In this document: piece after piece, positions 28,140 to 37,792 of the stretch
Position numbering within the stretch: position 1 is the first letter of the stretch
Layout: the number at the start of each line of letters is the position of its first letter
Source of the DNA: Phytomonas francai
Lineage: Eukaryota; Euglenozoa; Kinetoplastea; Trypanosomatida; Trypanosomatidae
NCBI GenBank assembly: GCA_001766655.1
Contig: MJCC01000017.1
Coordinates: 161,470-225,469 of the forward strand
Length of the DNA: 64,000 nt
Direction of reading: 5' to 3'
Position numbers and translations under genes: made by a program
The notes under the pieces: generated by a model
Told to the model about the DNA's origin: nothing
Database searches by the model: none
Seen by the model: the letters and a program-made list of their open reading frames with translations, nothing else

Positions 28140-29762
28140 ATGAGTCTAGAGTGTGAAGGCCGCGGTGCGGTCTGTGATGAGTGCGGCCACTTTAACTTTC
28201 TCACGACGCGCTGCGGGCGCTGCGAGGGGGTCTTCTGCCAGCGCCACGCGCAGCGGCACCACACCCCCCGGGAGGGGGGCCCTTCTGCCGGCGTGGCGGG
28301 GCCGTGGTGCGGGCCCCCCGCCGTCCTCCCCCTCCCGCCCACGGGGGCTCCCGGCCCAGCCTCGCCGGCGGGCCCCAAGGCCGCCCAGGAGCCCCCCGAT
28401 GAGTCCAGGCCGAGAGCCCCCGTCAGCGGGAGGGGGCCCGGGGGGGAGGGGGGGAAGGGAGAGGGCAGGGGGCCCGCAGGAGCCTCCCCCCTCGTCCTCG
28501 CCCCGCCGGGCTACACGGGGGGACTCGTGGGGCTGGTCGTGGTCGTGGCCCTGCCCGGCCCCGACGCGCCCGAGGCGTGGGCGCTGGACGTGCACAGGGT
28601 CTTGTTCGCCGCGGAGTCCGCCCTCGGCCAGCTTGTTGAGCGTTGCCTAGAGGCCCTGGGGTTGCCGGGCGGGGGTCAGGGGGGGCGCCCTGAACGCGCG
28701 AGCCTTTGGCGAATCGTTGCGCATTACGATGAGGCCGCGGGCGGGGGAGGGACGCGGGCAGGCCGGGCGACTTTTCCAACTCAGACGCCAAGTCTTCGGC
28801 TGGATTCGCGATCTCTCGCTGCCCTGGCGAGGGACTCCCTTAGCTCAGGAGACGTGGTGGTTTTGCTCACTACGGACTTCCCAAATGACTGCGCAAGAGG
28901 CTTGGCGATTTCGTTGCTCTCAGAAGCACTGGGGGATTTATTTTTCCCTCCGCATCGTCGTTATGCCGGGTTGGCGAAGAATCAATTCGTTTTGGCTGCG
29001 GCCACTCGGCTTCGTCTCCAGGCTCAAGCGCGTTTGTCTGCTTCATCTTCCCCTAGCATTGAGCTCGATAGGGTGGGTACCACATCGACGCCGGAGCAGC
29101 GGGCCCCCGATGTGCAAGAGGATCACCCGGATCGCGCTCGAGGTGCGGTTGAAGTCAACCATGCCCCAGCGAATTCTTCAACTGGGGCGGTTTCCCATGC
29201 TTCCTCGACTCCATTAACTACGCAACGTTCAGATGATGTCGCGCTTCCCTTGTTTGAGTGGCCATTTCGCACCCCACCACCTCTCTCAAAGTTCCGCTTT
29301 TCTAATAACAAGGTCAATCCCCGCGGTGTGAAAGAGGCCAGTGGCCATGGTCGGATTGTGGTTGCAGTTTTCGTCGAGGATGCATTGCTACAGGCGGCAG
29401 TAGCGCCGTTTTGTATCGCATTGTGGCAGCAATGGAGAACTGGAAAGCTGATGGAGCGTGTGAAAGAGGAGGCATCGGCTTCCTCTGGGCTACCATTAGA
29501 TGCCTTTTCTGCCTATGATGTATTTATCCTCACCTCAGATCCACCGAAGAAGCTTAAAAGGGAGGATCGGTCGGTACCCATTTCAAATGGTGACGTGCTG
29601 CTTCTTGGTAAATCTGAGCACTGTGAAGACGTTTCGGCTACCAGTACTGGAGATATCGTGAAGCGCGCCGTCGTTCAGGAGCTGGATCGCATGCGACAAT
29701 TGAAAGGCAAGGAGCAGGCAGAGCTTAGGCTGGAGATGATGAAGAAGTGCGCACTTATGTAG
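28140..29762 (+). CDS. AN1-type zinc finger protein with C-terminal CaaX motif
   Basis: A 540-residue protein from ATG 28140; the upstream in-frame TTG is rejected. Residues ~10-46 fit an AN1 zinc finger: CDECGHFNFLTTRCGRC then VFCQRHAQRHH, giving paired Cys-x2-Cys, Cys-x2-Cys and Cys/His ligands. Residues ~55-125 are a Pro/Gly-rich linker in a very GC-rich patch. Two segments look like folded ubiquitin-like or related domains (GLVGLVVVVALPGPDAPEAW near 130; GRIVVAVFVEDALLQAAVAP near 400). AN1 proteins such as ZFAND1/Cuz1 link p97 and the proteasome in stress responses. The last four residues are Cys-Ala-Leu-Met, a farnesylation-type CaaX box, so membrane attachment is plausible. Confidence 0.82.
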   Translation: MSLECEGRGAVCDECGHFNFLTTRCGRCEGVFCQRHAQRHHTPREGGPSAGVAGPWCGPPAVLPLPPTGAPGPASPAGPKAAQEPPDESRPRAPVSGRGPGGEGGKGEGRGPAGASPLVLAPPGYTGGLVGLVVVVALPGPDAPEAWALDVHRVLFAAESALGQLVERCLEALGLPGGGQGGRPERASLWRIVAHYDEAAGGGGTRAGRATFPTQTPSLRLDSRSLAALARDSLSSGDVVVLLTTDFPNDCARGLAISLLSEALGDLFFPPHRRYAGLAKNQFVLAAATRLRLQAQARLSASSSPSIELDRVGTTSTPEQRAPDVQEDHPDRARGAVEVNHAPANSSTGAVSHASSTPLTTQRSDDVALPLFEWPFRTPPPLSKFRFSNNKVNPRGVKEASGHGRIVVAVFVEDALLQAAVAPFCIALWQQWRTGKLMERVKEEASASSGLPLDAFSAYDVFILTSDPPKKLKREDRSVPISNGDVLLLGKSEHCEDVSATSTGDIVKRAVVQELDRMRQLKGKEQAELRLEMMKKCALM

Positions 29763-30279
29763 AATGAATATCAAGTGCGAGACGTTTGTGTTGTGTGCGC
29801 GCTATTACAGGGACGAGCAGGTGTCGGATCTTGATGATTTTTTTCGCTGTCGCTGTGAAAGAGGGGAGGAGAGTATGACGATTCCAGTGATGGAGCTCGG
29901 AAGTGTTTCTTAAGGAGGGTATTTCTTCTTCTCCATTTGTTTTTTCAACTTCCATTTCCTCCTTTTTTTCCTTTTTTAATTATGAATCATGAGTCGTTTC
30001 TGATAGCTTTTGTCTGCTGAACAGACTCATTTGTCTTTTGGCTCTCGACTGAAAAGGTTTCTGAGTATAGCGGCATAGCCTAGGTACATAGTGCGTGTCT
30101 ATAAGACTTTCCCACACCCCTTAGATAATCTTTTTTTCTGCTTTTCTTTCATTTATTAATGGGGGCGCAAAAAAATTAACTTCTCTTTTTCTTCTTCTTT
30201 CTAAACAAAGCGGGCGACCCCCCCCCCCCCCTCGAAAAAAAGTCTCGGGGCCGCATATTCCAACATCTTAGTTAGTTGG
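29763..30279. other. Intergenic spacer with C14 tract
   Basis: 517 bp. T-rich and C-rich tracts (about 30191-30205 and C14 at 30218-30231) precede the next start and probably act as the polypyrimidine signal. Confidence 0.55.
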
Positions 30280-30762
30280 ATGACGGCTCCGATTGTCGTC
30301 GCTGAGCAACTGCTCGCCCTGTGTGTTGAGAGGATGCGGGATGGTCTACAGGCTACCCTGGAGGATGCCTTGCCGGAAAGCGAGTTACACATCGGCGCGC
30401 ATGCGGATTCCGGGGACCTCGCTGCATGGGATGGAGCTGACGCGAACGACATCCCTGATACCTTAAAGCAACGCCTGGAGTGGGAGCAAGGGGTTGAGCA
30501 GCAGCGAGTGGGCGCCATCGCAGCCGCGGTGCAGCAGAGCTTTCAGCAGCTCAGAGCATCGATTGTAGAACTGGGCGGTGGGATCAACATACGGGGAGAG
30601 ATCGTGGACGTGCCTGTGGCGGAGTTGGACCGTTCGATTGAGCAGATCTCTGCGGAAAGCAGCAGTTTGGGCAAGCAGATGGTGGAGTACTATTGCGAGG
30701 CGGAGCGTTTGGCTTCGGGGATTGAAGATAAAATACTGAATATGAAGGTGCCATCTTCATGA
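30280..30762 (+). CDS. Hypothetical coiled-coil protein, 160 residues
   Basis: A small acidic, nearly all-helical protein. Helices are predicted at 5-25 (VVAEQLLALCVERMRDGLQA), 60-95 (ending AAAVQQSFQQLRASIVE) and 112-150 (AELDRSIEQISAESSSLGKQ and onward). A Gly-rich turn (GGGIN) separates them. No cysteines in zinc patterns and no membrane span. It could be a small subunit of a larger complex, but I do not recognise it. Coding GC exceeds the flanking spacers. Confidence 0.8.
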   Translation: MTAPIVVAEQLLALCVERMRDGLQATLEDALPESELHIGAHADSGDLAAWDGADANDIPDTLKQRLEWEQGVEQQRVGAIAAAVQQSFQQLRASIVELGGGINIRGEIVDVPVAELDRSIEQISAESSSLGKQMVEYYCEAERLASGIEDKILNMKVPSS

Positions 30763-31030
30763 CAAAGTGGAGAGAGAGGCTGGAAGCGGAGATCCCTTCC
30801 TCTGAAGCAGAAAGAAAAGTGAGGAAACTTTGGGCCAAGCCTTGGTGCATAAGCTTATTTTGTAACCTTCGTGTTTTGTTTCTTGTGCATAAATTTTCCC
30901 ACCAATCCACCCATTGTTTTGCATCACCCAACTATGTTTTGCACCTTTCAAGGATATTATTTTTATTCATTAAAAGGACAAATAGCATGCCATGTGCATT
31001 AGAGTAAATTGTATCTTTAAGCGTGGCCGC

Positions 31031-31909
31031 ATGGCTGTGCACCCATGGATGGGAATTGAGTGTTACCCAGTCTCTACCAAAATAATCGGCGGTGTTTGTC
31101 AGTTCAAACCAGGATACAATCACTTCCGCAACATGAGGGCCCAGCGACCCATCCGCGCTATTGGTATTACAGGAACACAGCCTCTTGTTCTCTACAACCG
31201 GATGGATCAGATTATTCAAATCGAGAACGCCATTGCGTTGCAGCGGACTGAGCGGCAAATTGAGGTAACGCTTTCGCAGCTTTCACTGGGTATTCGCAAT
31301 GCAGAAAATTTTCTAGAAAAACACTTAATGAATAAAGAGGTTCGCCCTTCCCTGCACACGCTGTGGTTTCATGAAAACGGCCTTCGTGAGCACCAACACA
31401 TCCTCTCCACCCTCGCTGCGCATCATCTTGTTCCTTTATTTAGCCTAGCGAGCTACGATGTGGAGCGGGGTAAGATGTCGATCTCCCAAGCCGAGGAGGT
31501 CTATGAGGAACTGATGGATTGTTCTTCTGCACAGCCTAAAATCGTGCAGCGGGAGCTGGCTAACCAAATGATCCGAGCTTACTGCCTCAGCGACGACTAC
31601 CGCAAAGCGATTGAGGTGATTGACGAGATGAAGGCAAAGGGCATTCGGCGGACCTTCGTGTCGTATGCACCGTTGTTTCGTTTGATTCGGATGAACATGG
31701 ACGCCGAAAAGCAGGTAGAGTTGCTGAAGCATATGCGCGCGGTTGAGGGCGGGCAATTCCTGAAGTTCTTGTTTATTGATGTGCCGCGAATGTTCTACAT
31801 GTTTGGGGTGTTTATTCGGTATAACTGGGTAGCTATTAATGTTTGCTTTCTCATGCTCACAACCATGATGTCGCTCTTCTTATACAATTTCGGCGTGTTG
31901 ATACTGTAA
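31031..31909 (+). CDS. PPR-like protein with C-terminal membrane anchor
   Basis: A 292-residue protein if started at ATG 31031 (MAVHPW), ten bases after a TTTAAG acceptor. An earlier in-frame ATG at 30992 would add 13 residues but lies behind a short out-of-frame upstream ATG (30987). Around residues 165-235 there are pentatricopeptide-like helix pairs (NQMIRAYCLSDDYRKAIEVI, DEMKAKGIRRTFVSYAPLFR). A hydrophobic segment covers about 255-292 (RYNWVAINVCFLMLTTMMSL), ending near the C-terminus as a tail anchor. PPR proteins bind organelle RNA; kinetoplastids use many in mitochondrial RNA processing and mitoribosomes. The membrane tail is unusual. Confidence 0.8.
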   Translation: MAVHPWMGIECYPVSTKIIGGVCQFKPGYNHFRNMRAQRPIRAIGITGTQPLVLYNRMDQIIQIENAIALQRTERQIEVTLSQLSLGIRNAENFLEKHLMNKEVRPSLHTLWFHENGLREHQHILSTLAAHHLVPLFSLASYDVERGKMSISQAEEVYEELMDCSSAQPKIVQRELANQMIRAYCLSDDYRKAIEVIDEMKAKGIRRTFVSYAPLFRLIRMNMDAEKQVELLKHMRAVEGGQFLKFLFIDVPRMFYMFGVFIRYNWVAINVCFLMLTTMMSLFLYNFGVLIL

Positions 31910-32478
31910 AATTGGAATGTGGAAAAGGGAGGGGTTGGGCTGTGGCCACTCAAGGAAATGGACGAGCTGCATGATGTTTGTACGGCTCAAATGCTCTGGT
32001 CTCCATTGCTTCGTGTATTGGTACCGATTTTTTAAATATCTTACTATCACTTTATTCATTGAATAGTTGGTGTGTTATTCTTTGATTGGACTGAATAAAA
32101 AAAAGATATGATCCAGTGCTTATCAAACTTAAGCGTCGCTAACTTATTCGAAAAATCATCTAGGACTAACAGGAAATTTTATCAGTGCCCTTTTTTAACC
32201 CCCCTTTTTTTATCACATAGATTTGCTTGTGAGAGGCACGATAGACAGATTTCCCACAAGCACACATACATCACTCACGCAACAACGAAAAGCAGCAAGC
32301 TTGTGGAGTAACAGATTTTCTTTAAAGAAGATCACGATATAAAAAGGAAGTTTTCAAGAGGGATTTTATTTCGGTATTTGGTAGCTTTATTCTCCCATCA
32401 CCTTTTGAGTCTTAGTGTGTTATTATTTGCTCGTCGAAAGAGAACGCAACGCTCTAGAATTTCGCTGTGAAGGGGAAA
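31910..32478. other. Intergenic spacer
   Basis: 569 bp; C/T-rich tract at about 32189-32214 and further T-rich runs before the RPA2 start. No gene seen. Confidence 0.5.
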
Positions 32479-35400
32479 ATGTCATCCAAATCGTCCGTGA
32501 AAAGCTCGCTGTCGTACATTTCCTCTGCAGGCGAGACGCTCGCGTCGAGCTATGGCACGCGTTCTTCCAGCAACCACCGACGCAGGAATGCCGGATTAAC
32601 AGAGCCGCGCATCGCACCGATACGGATGACGGCATCTGAGCGACTTGATCTAATTCGCAATGCTATCACGCGGCTGCAGTACGTCTGGGAGCGGGCCCTG
32701 CACATGACACCTCTCGACCAGGCCGGCGGCGAGGTGGCCGAGGAAATGTTTGAGCAGCTCCGCGACGCCGTACCGCGGTGGTTTCACGACCGAGAAATTG
32801 CTAACCCCGCCAGGGACGGCGGTCCGAGGCACCATCGTGCGATTTATGAGGAGGTCTTAAGTATCCAAAAATTAGCAGAGAAGGCGCTGGATGCCACCAG
32901 CCCCCAGAGGAGCTCGGATGCTGAGCACGTCTATGAGGGCCTTAAGCATGGCCTCATCTCGAATGCTCTTGACAGTCTCCGGGAGCTGGAAGAGCTGCTC
33001 AGTCATAAGCCAGGGGAGATGCTTACGCGCGTTCACACTGGCCTTCTTCAGGATCAGGTTGCAATCCATATTAACGATTTCGATGCGTTCACAAAAGTCC
33101 ACCTCAAGGCGATGATACAGGAGATGTACAATGAGGGCGTCTTCTACAGTTCGCCCGTGATGAGCGAGTCCTCGCAGCGCGCGAGCCCCGCGGGGATTTT
33201 CTCCGTGGCGCTTCTTGATGTTGCCGTGGGCGTACGTCCCACGAGCAGCGGGCGGATGGTGCTGGAGCACGCGAAGGCGAGTATCGAAAAGATCGAAAAC
33301 CGCATCGTGTCTGCCAGAAAGACGCTCAATGATATCCAACCCAGCAGCGTCTCCGACGTCCGAGCCGCCGCGAACAAGGAAAGCCAGCTTCGGGAGTACA
33401 CCGTGATGCTCGATCGCATTCGCTCCGCCCTCAACGAGCTTGACCAGCTTCGGGGCCGCTGGGAAGGGGAGGAGGAGGACATCTTTAGCGCCGCCGTCTC
33501 CGGCGATTACGACCTGGACGTCCTGCTGCAGACGAAGTCGCTGAAGGAGACAGGGGTGGTCGAGGAGGCGCGGCGCGTGCACGACGCGACCCTGCACGCC
33601 TGCCTTCCCTTTGCCGCGCCGCAGTACCACCGGCGCGGCGCGGAGACCTACGGCCACCCCTGTCATCTCCGTATTGGCCTCCACTTCGCCGCGCCCTCGC
33701 ACGCCTCGGTGCGGCTCTTCACGATGCGGCCGTCGTTCGCGTCGTTGATGGGGCAGCTCGGCATCCCGGCTGAGGCCCACCAGCGCTACGCCTACCTCGC
33801 CCCGAGCAAAGATGAGCTCTGGCTGGCCTGGGGCGAGTTTCCCGAGATGGTGAAGGGCGCCCGGTGCGCCCTGCGCGACGTGCACACCCGGCTCGACCAC
33901 TTCAGGGCGCTGGAGGAGCAGAAGGAGGTCGGGGGGTACTTCGTGATGCGCGGAAACGAGCGGATTCTTCGGCTGCTTCTCATGCAGCGCAGCAACGTCG
34001 CGATCAACATCGAACGAGAGCGGTTTGAGCAGCAGGGGCCGAACTTCTTGCCAAAGGCCGTGCTCATCCGCAGCAAGCGCCCCAGCGGGATTACAACGCA
34101 GAACTACTTTTATTACACTTCCGTCGGCGAGGTCGTGTTCAGCTTTGCGCGGAAGGTGATTTGGCATATCCCCGTTCCCCTGCTTCTGTTCGCCACCAGC
34201 ACACAGAGCATCTCCTCGCTGGAGCTCTACCGGTTGCTGACGATCGGCATGCCGGAGGGCAACCACCTCGCACGCGCGGAGGTCCTGATCCAGCAGCACC
34301 TGAAGAAGCCCTACAGCGGCTTCACCAACTACCTCGACTTCATCACCGTGCTCGGGCGGATGTACCGCGAGTACCACCAGAACTCCGGCGCCTTTCACTT
34401 TCTCCCGCAGTTCGCGCGCGAGGGGGGGGGCTCGCAGCACGACGCGTGGTACGGCATGTTTCTCCTCCGCCGCCATCTCCTCCCCCACCTCAACTCCGGG
34501 GCGGGGACGCCGGACCTCGCGGCGGGGGCCGACGCCGCGGCGCTCCGCGACTGGCTCCCGCGCGACCTCCTCGACGAGCTCGACCGCAAGTTCGACGCCC
34601 TCGTCGCGATCACGCGGCAGCTCTACCGCTTCGTCGACGGCGAGCTCGTGCACCAGGGGAACGACTCCCCGGCCTACCAGGAGCTCTTCACCGTCTCGCA
34701 GGTCCTTGTCGGGGCGTTTGAGGTCTGCCTGAACCGCTTTTTCAGGGTCTTCGCGCTCCACTTCGGCCGCCATATGCCGGCGAGCCTGCTCCGCACCGTC
34801 TTGGGCGGCCTCGGCGGGGTGAAGGCGGGGCTGGCGGGCGAGGCGATGCGGCAGCTGCGCGAGTACGCCTTGTACTCCGCCCGCCATAGCGCGGTCGACC
34901 CGCTCGAGCCCCTGCACCGCTTCTTCATCACCGGCAACCTCACCCTCGACCGCGAGGAGGATTTTTACTACCCCCAAACGAGCGGCTGGGTGGTGATGGC
35001 CGAGCACCTCAACTTCTACCGCTTCTTCGAGCAGCTCCGCTGCGTGCACCGCGGCCGCACCATCGCCGGCATGCGCTCGAGCGAGGTGCGGAAGTACCCC
35101 TGTGAGTCCTACGGCTTTATTTGCATGGTGCACAGCCCCGACGGCGAGGACTGCGGCGTGCTCAACCACCTCAGCATCTCCACTATCATGGCGGACGCCT
35201 TCGACCTCTCCGCGGACTCCGCGCCGCGGCGGCAGATCGAGGGGTGGGTGGCCGAGGTCCTGCCGAATCTGCGCAGCCGCCGCCGGCAGGCCTCGCTGCT
35301 CGATCGGCTGCTGGGGACGGTGCCGGTGTGGGTCGAGGGCGAGCTCCGGGGCTACGTCGCCGCCGACGAGGCCAGGCAGGCCGCCGAGGAACTTCGGCGC

Positions 35401-37296
35401 CGCAAAGCCATCACGCGGCGGGCGCTTGTCGACGCGAATGGGCTCACCCGCCGGCGCGATGTTTCGGTCTTGCACACGTTGGAGGTGGTCTACGTCGCGC
35501 CTGGTGAGAAGGATCCCGCCGGGCTTTACCTTTTTTACGGGAGCGGGCGTCTCATGCGGCCGATCCAGCGCATCGAAGCGGGGCCATCATCATCATCATC
35601 GGCGGCGGCGGCGGTGGCGCCTGGTGAAAAGGCGCTCGCCTTTCCCCTGGTTTTCGTCGGTACCTGGGAGCAAACATGGCTGGATATCGCTAGCGTCCCG
35701 AGCGACCTCATCGACGCCGTGACGCAGCTCAATCGCAAGTTCACGTACATGGAGCAGTCTGGGAGCAACATCATCTCTCTCACCAGCGCGACCATTCCTT
35801 TCTTCGAGTACAACTGCTCGCCGCGGAATCTCTTCCAGTGCGGCCTTAGTAAGCAAACGGCGGGCACGCAGCTGCAGGCGATGCGGTGGCGGAAGGAGCC
35901 GAAGCTATTCCGCATGTACAGCCCGCAGCGCTACCTCTCCCGGACGCTTCCGATGGATTACTACCACCTCGACGACGTCAACCTCGGCGTGAACGCGGTG
36001 GTCGCGATCTTGGCGTACACCGGGTACGACATGGACGATGCGGTGATTCTGAACCACACCGCCTCGCAGCGTGGGATGCTGAACGCGGGCGTCACGATGG
36101 CCAAAATCGTCACCGCCTCGGGCCGTGGCGAGAAGGACGACGTGTTTGTCTTCCACAACCTCGTCGACGCGGAGGCCGGCGAGCTTTTCAGCGCGGAGCT
36201 GCAGCCGAACGGGCTGCCGCTGCCGCGCGCAAGCCCGGATGGGCCTGGGTTCGACCTCTCCGACCACAGCTACCCCGCGCTGAGCGAGTCGACGCCGGTG
36301 TACTGCTGCGCGAAGCGGGTGGGCCGGACGAACCCGCTGACGAACCGCCTCGAGTACGTCTACACGCAGCACCAGGCGACGAAATGGCAGCACTTCGACT
36401 GCGGCGAGCGGGTGTGGGTGCACCAGGTGATCCCGCTCGCGTACGACGGGCCGGACCCGGTCAGCGCGCTCGTCATCTTCCGCATCCCGCGGCCGCCGGC
36501 GGTCGGCGACAAGTTCGCCTCGCGCCACGGCCAGAAGGGGACGCTGCCGCTGCAGGTCCGCGCGCACGACCTCCCCTTCTCCACCCGCGGCGGCCTCACG
36601 CCGGACGTGATCATCAACCCGCACGCCTTCCCCTCGCGGATGACGGTCGGGATGGTGCTGGAGCTGATGTCGGCGAAGCTCGCCGCCCTCCAGGGGCGGC
36701 CGATCGACAACGGCGCCTGGTCGGTCGTCGACGAGCGGCCGCGCGTGGCCGACGTGATCGGGGAGGCGCTCGCGAGGGCGGGGTATAGCCGCCACGGCCG
36801 CGAGACGCTCGTGGACGGGGTGAGCGGGGAGGAGATGGAGGCGGAGGTCTTCATGGGCCTCTCGGGCTACCAGCGGCTGCGGCATATGGTGAACGACAAG
36901 TGGCAGGCCCGCGCCCGCACCGACGCCCACACCTACCGCGCCGTGACAAAGACCGGGCAGCCCGTGAAGGGGCGGAAGCGCCACGGCGGCGTCCGCGTCG
37001 GCGAGATGGAGCGCGACGGCCTCCTCTCGCACGGCGCCAGCGAGGTCGTCGTGGACCGCCTCATGCACGTCTCGGACAAGACGCGCGCGTTTATCTGCGC
37101 CCAGTGCGGCGGGCTCCTCTCCACCTACGAGCGCTACGCGTCCGAGTACACGACGTGGCGGACGTGCCGCTTCTGCGGGGCCGGCGCCGACGAAGGGTCG
37201 GATAAGATCGCCATGGTGGAGATCCCTCAGGTGCTGCGGCTGTGGGCCTCGGAGCTCACAAGCATTGGGATTCGTGTCGTGTTAAAGACCTCATAA
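32479..37296 (+). CDS. RPA2: RNA polymerase I second-largest subunit
   Basis: A 1605-residue protein from ATG 32479; a GTG four codons upstream is rejected. It is larger than yeast RPA135 because of an N-terminal extension, as in T. brucei RPA2. Pol I rather than Pol II/III identity rests on the catalytic region VNLGVNAVVAILAYTGYDMD (about 1170), where Pol I enzymes have NAVVAxxxYTGYDMDDA. Other landmarks: GDKFASRHGQKG (~1343), DVIINPHAFPSRMT, and a C-terminal zinc site (CAQC...CRFC, ~1540-1568). Pol I makes rRNA, and in T. brucei also VSG and procyclin mRNA. A Ser/Ala homopolymer insert (about 1037-1046) is probably lineage-specific. GC content rises steeply after 33.4 kb. Confidence 0.96.
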   Translation: MSSKSSVKSSLSYISSAGETLASSYGTRSSSNHRRRNAGLTEPRIAPIRMTASERLDLIRNAITRLQYVWERALHMTPLDQAGGEVAEEMFEQLRDAVPRWFHDREIANPARDGGPRHHRAIYEEVLSIQKLAEKALDATSPQRSSDAEHVYEGLKHGLISNALDSLRELEELLSHKPGEMLTRVHTGLLQDQVAIHINDFDAFTKVHLKAMIQEMYNEGVFYSSPVMSESSQRASPAGIFSVALLDVAVGVRPTSSGRMVLEHAKASIEKIENRIVSARKTLNDIQPSSVSDVRAAANKESQLREYTVMLDRIRSALNELDQLRGRWEGEEEDIFSAAVSGDYDLDVLLQTKSLKETGVVEEARRVHDATLHACLPFAAPQYHRRGAETYGHPCHLRIGLHFAAPSHASVRLFTMRPSFASLMGQLGIPAEAHQRYAYLAPSKDELWLAWGEFPEMVKGARCALRDVHTRLDHFRALEEQKEVGGYFVMRGNERILRLLLMQRSNVAINIERERFEQQGPNFLPKAVLIRSKRPSGITTQNYFYYTSVGEVVFSFARKVIWHIPVPLLLFATSTQSISSLELYRLLTIGMPEGNHLARAEVLIQQHLKKPYSGFTNYLDFITVLGRMYREYHQNSGAFHFLPQFAREGGGSQHDAWYGMFLLRRHLLPHLNSGAGTPDLAAGADAAALRDWLPRDLLDELDRKFDALVAITRQLYRFVDGELVHQGNDSPAYQELFTVSQVLVGAFEVCLNRFFRVFALHFGRHMPASLLRTVLGGLGGVKAGLAGEAMRQLREYALYSARHSAVDPLEPLHRFFITGNLTLDREEDFYYPQTSGWVVMAEHLNFYRFFEQLRCVHRGRTIAGMRSSEVRKYPCESYGFICMVHSPDGEDCGVLNHLSISTIMADAFDLSADSAPRRQIEGWVAEVLPNLRSRRRQASLLDRLLGTVPVWVEGELRGYVAADEARQAAEELRRRKAITRRALVDANGLTRRRDVSVLHTLEVVYVAPGEKDPAGLYLFYGSGRLMRPIQRIEAGPSSSSSAAAAVAPGEKALAFPLVFVGTWEQTWLDIASVPSDLIDAVTQLNRKFTYMEQSGSNIISLTSATIPFFEYNCSPRNLFQCGLSKQTAGTQLQAMRWRKEPKLFRMYSPQRYLSRTLPMDYYHLDDVNLGVNAVVAILAYTGYDMDDAVILNHTASQRGMLNAGVTMAKIVTASGRGEKDDVFVFHNLVDAEAGELFSAELQPNGLPLPRASPDGPGFDLSDHSYPALSESTPVYCCAKRVGRTNPLTNRLEYVYTQHQATKWQHFDCGERVWVHQVIPLAYDGPDPVSALVIFRIPRPPAVGDKFASRHGQKGTLPLQVRAHDLPFSTRGGLTPDVIINPHAFPSRMTVGMVLELMSAKLAALQGRPIDNGAWSVVDERPRVADVIGEALARAGYSRHGRETLVDGVSGEEMEAEVFMGLSGYQRLRHMVNDKWQARARTDAHTYRAVTKTGQPVKGRKRHGGVRVGEMERDGLLSHGASEVVVDRLMHVSDKTRAFICAQCGGLLSTYERYASEYTTWRTCRFCGAGADEGSDKIAMVEIPQVLRLWASELTSIGIRVVLKTS
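35586..35616 (+). repeat. Coding microsatellites in RPA2 (Ser and Ala runs)
   Basis: Five TCA/TCG-type serine codons are followed by GCG alanine codons, producing SSSSSAAAAVAPGEK. VAPGEK also occurs about 40 residues earlier, suggesting a local partial duplication. Confidence 0.75.
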
Positions 37297-37370
37297 CCGG
37301 ATCACTATCGATCGATCTATATACACGCGGGTAGAGAAGAAATCGAAAAGCAAGACGGCTTCGGTTCGTG

Positions 37371-37399
37371 ACACACACACACACACACAACCCTTTTTG

Positions 37400-37442
<43 letters not shown>
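37371..37442. repeat. Inverted dinucleotide pair (AC)n - (GT)n
   Basis: About 19 bp of AC repeat (37371-37389), a 12 bp spacer, then ~41 bp of TG repeat (37402-37442). The two halves are complementary and could fold into a hairpin in the RPA2 3' region. Confidence 0.9.
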
Positions 37443-37445
<3 letters not shown>

Positions 37446-37743
37446 ATATGAGAATATAGAGGCGTTTGATCCCGTGCAAATGAACTCACCGAAAGCGACG
37501 CCTTTTTGAGCTTCTCGCTATTGTTGTTACAGCTTTTTTTCCTATGAGGTCTGCATTGTGACCATATACACATTCCCCAAAAGAGGAGATACTACACAGA
37601 TTGAAGTATTCGGTTCCCCCTCCATTATAGTGCTTGATGGATTCCTTTAAGGGGATAGTATCAAGAGATTCGTGTAGGTCTCATTCTTGGTCAGAGTGTT
37701 TCTTTGTTTCCTCTCCGTATTATGATGCTTGTGTGCGTCCAGG

Positions 37744-37746
<3 letters not shown>

Positions 37747-37783
<37 letters not shown>

Positions 37784-37792
37784 GGGGGGGGG
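37747..37792. repeat. (GA)n microsatellite followed by G10
   Basis: Uninterrupted GA repeat of about 36 bp, then ten Gs. Confidence 0.9.

Noticed and set aside
32872..35475. 867-codon antisense frame opposite RPA2
   Set aside because: It is codon-aligned with the GC-rich RPA2 frame; GC3 saturation removes stops on the opposite strand. Composition is His/Arg/Glu-rich with no domain, and it opposes the transcription direction.
35905..37068. 387-codon antisense frame opposite RPA2
   Set aside because: Same GC-driven shadow effect, with no recognisable protein.
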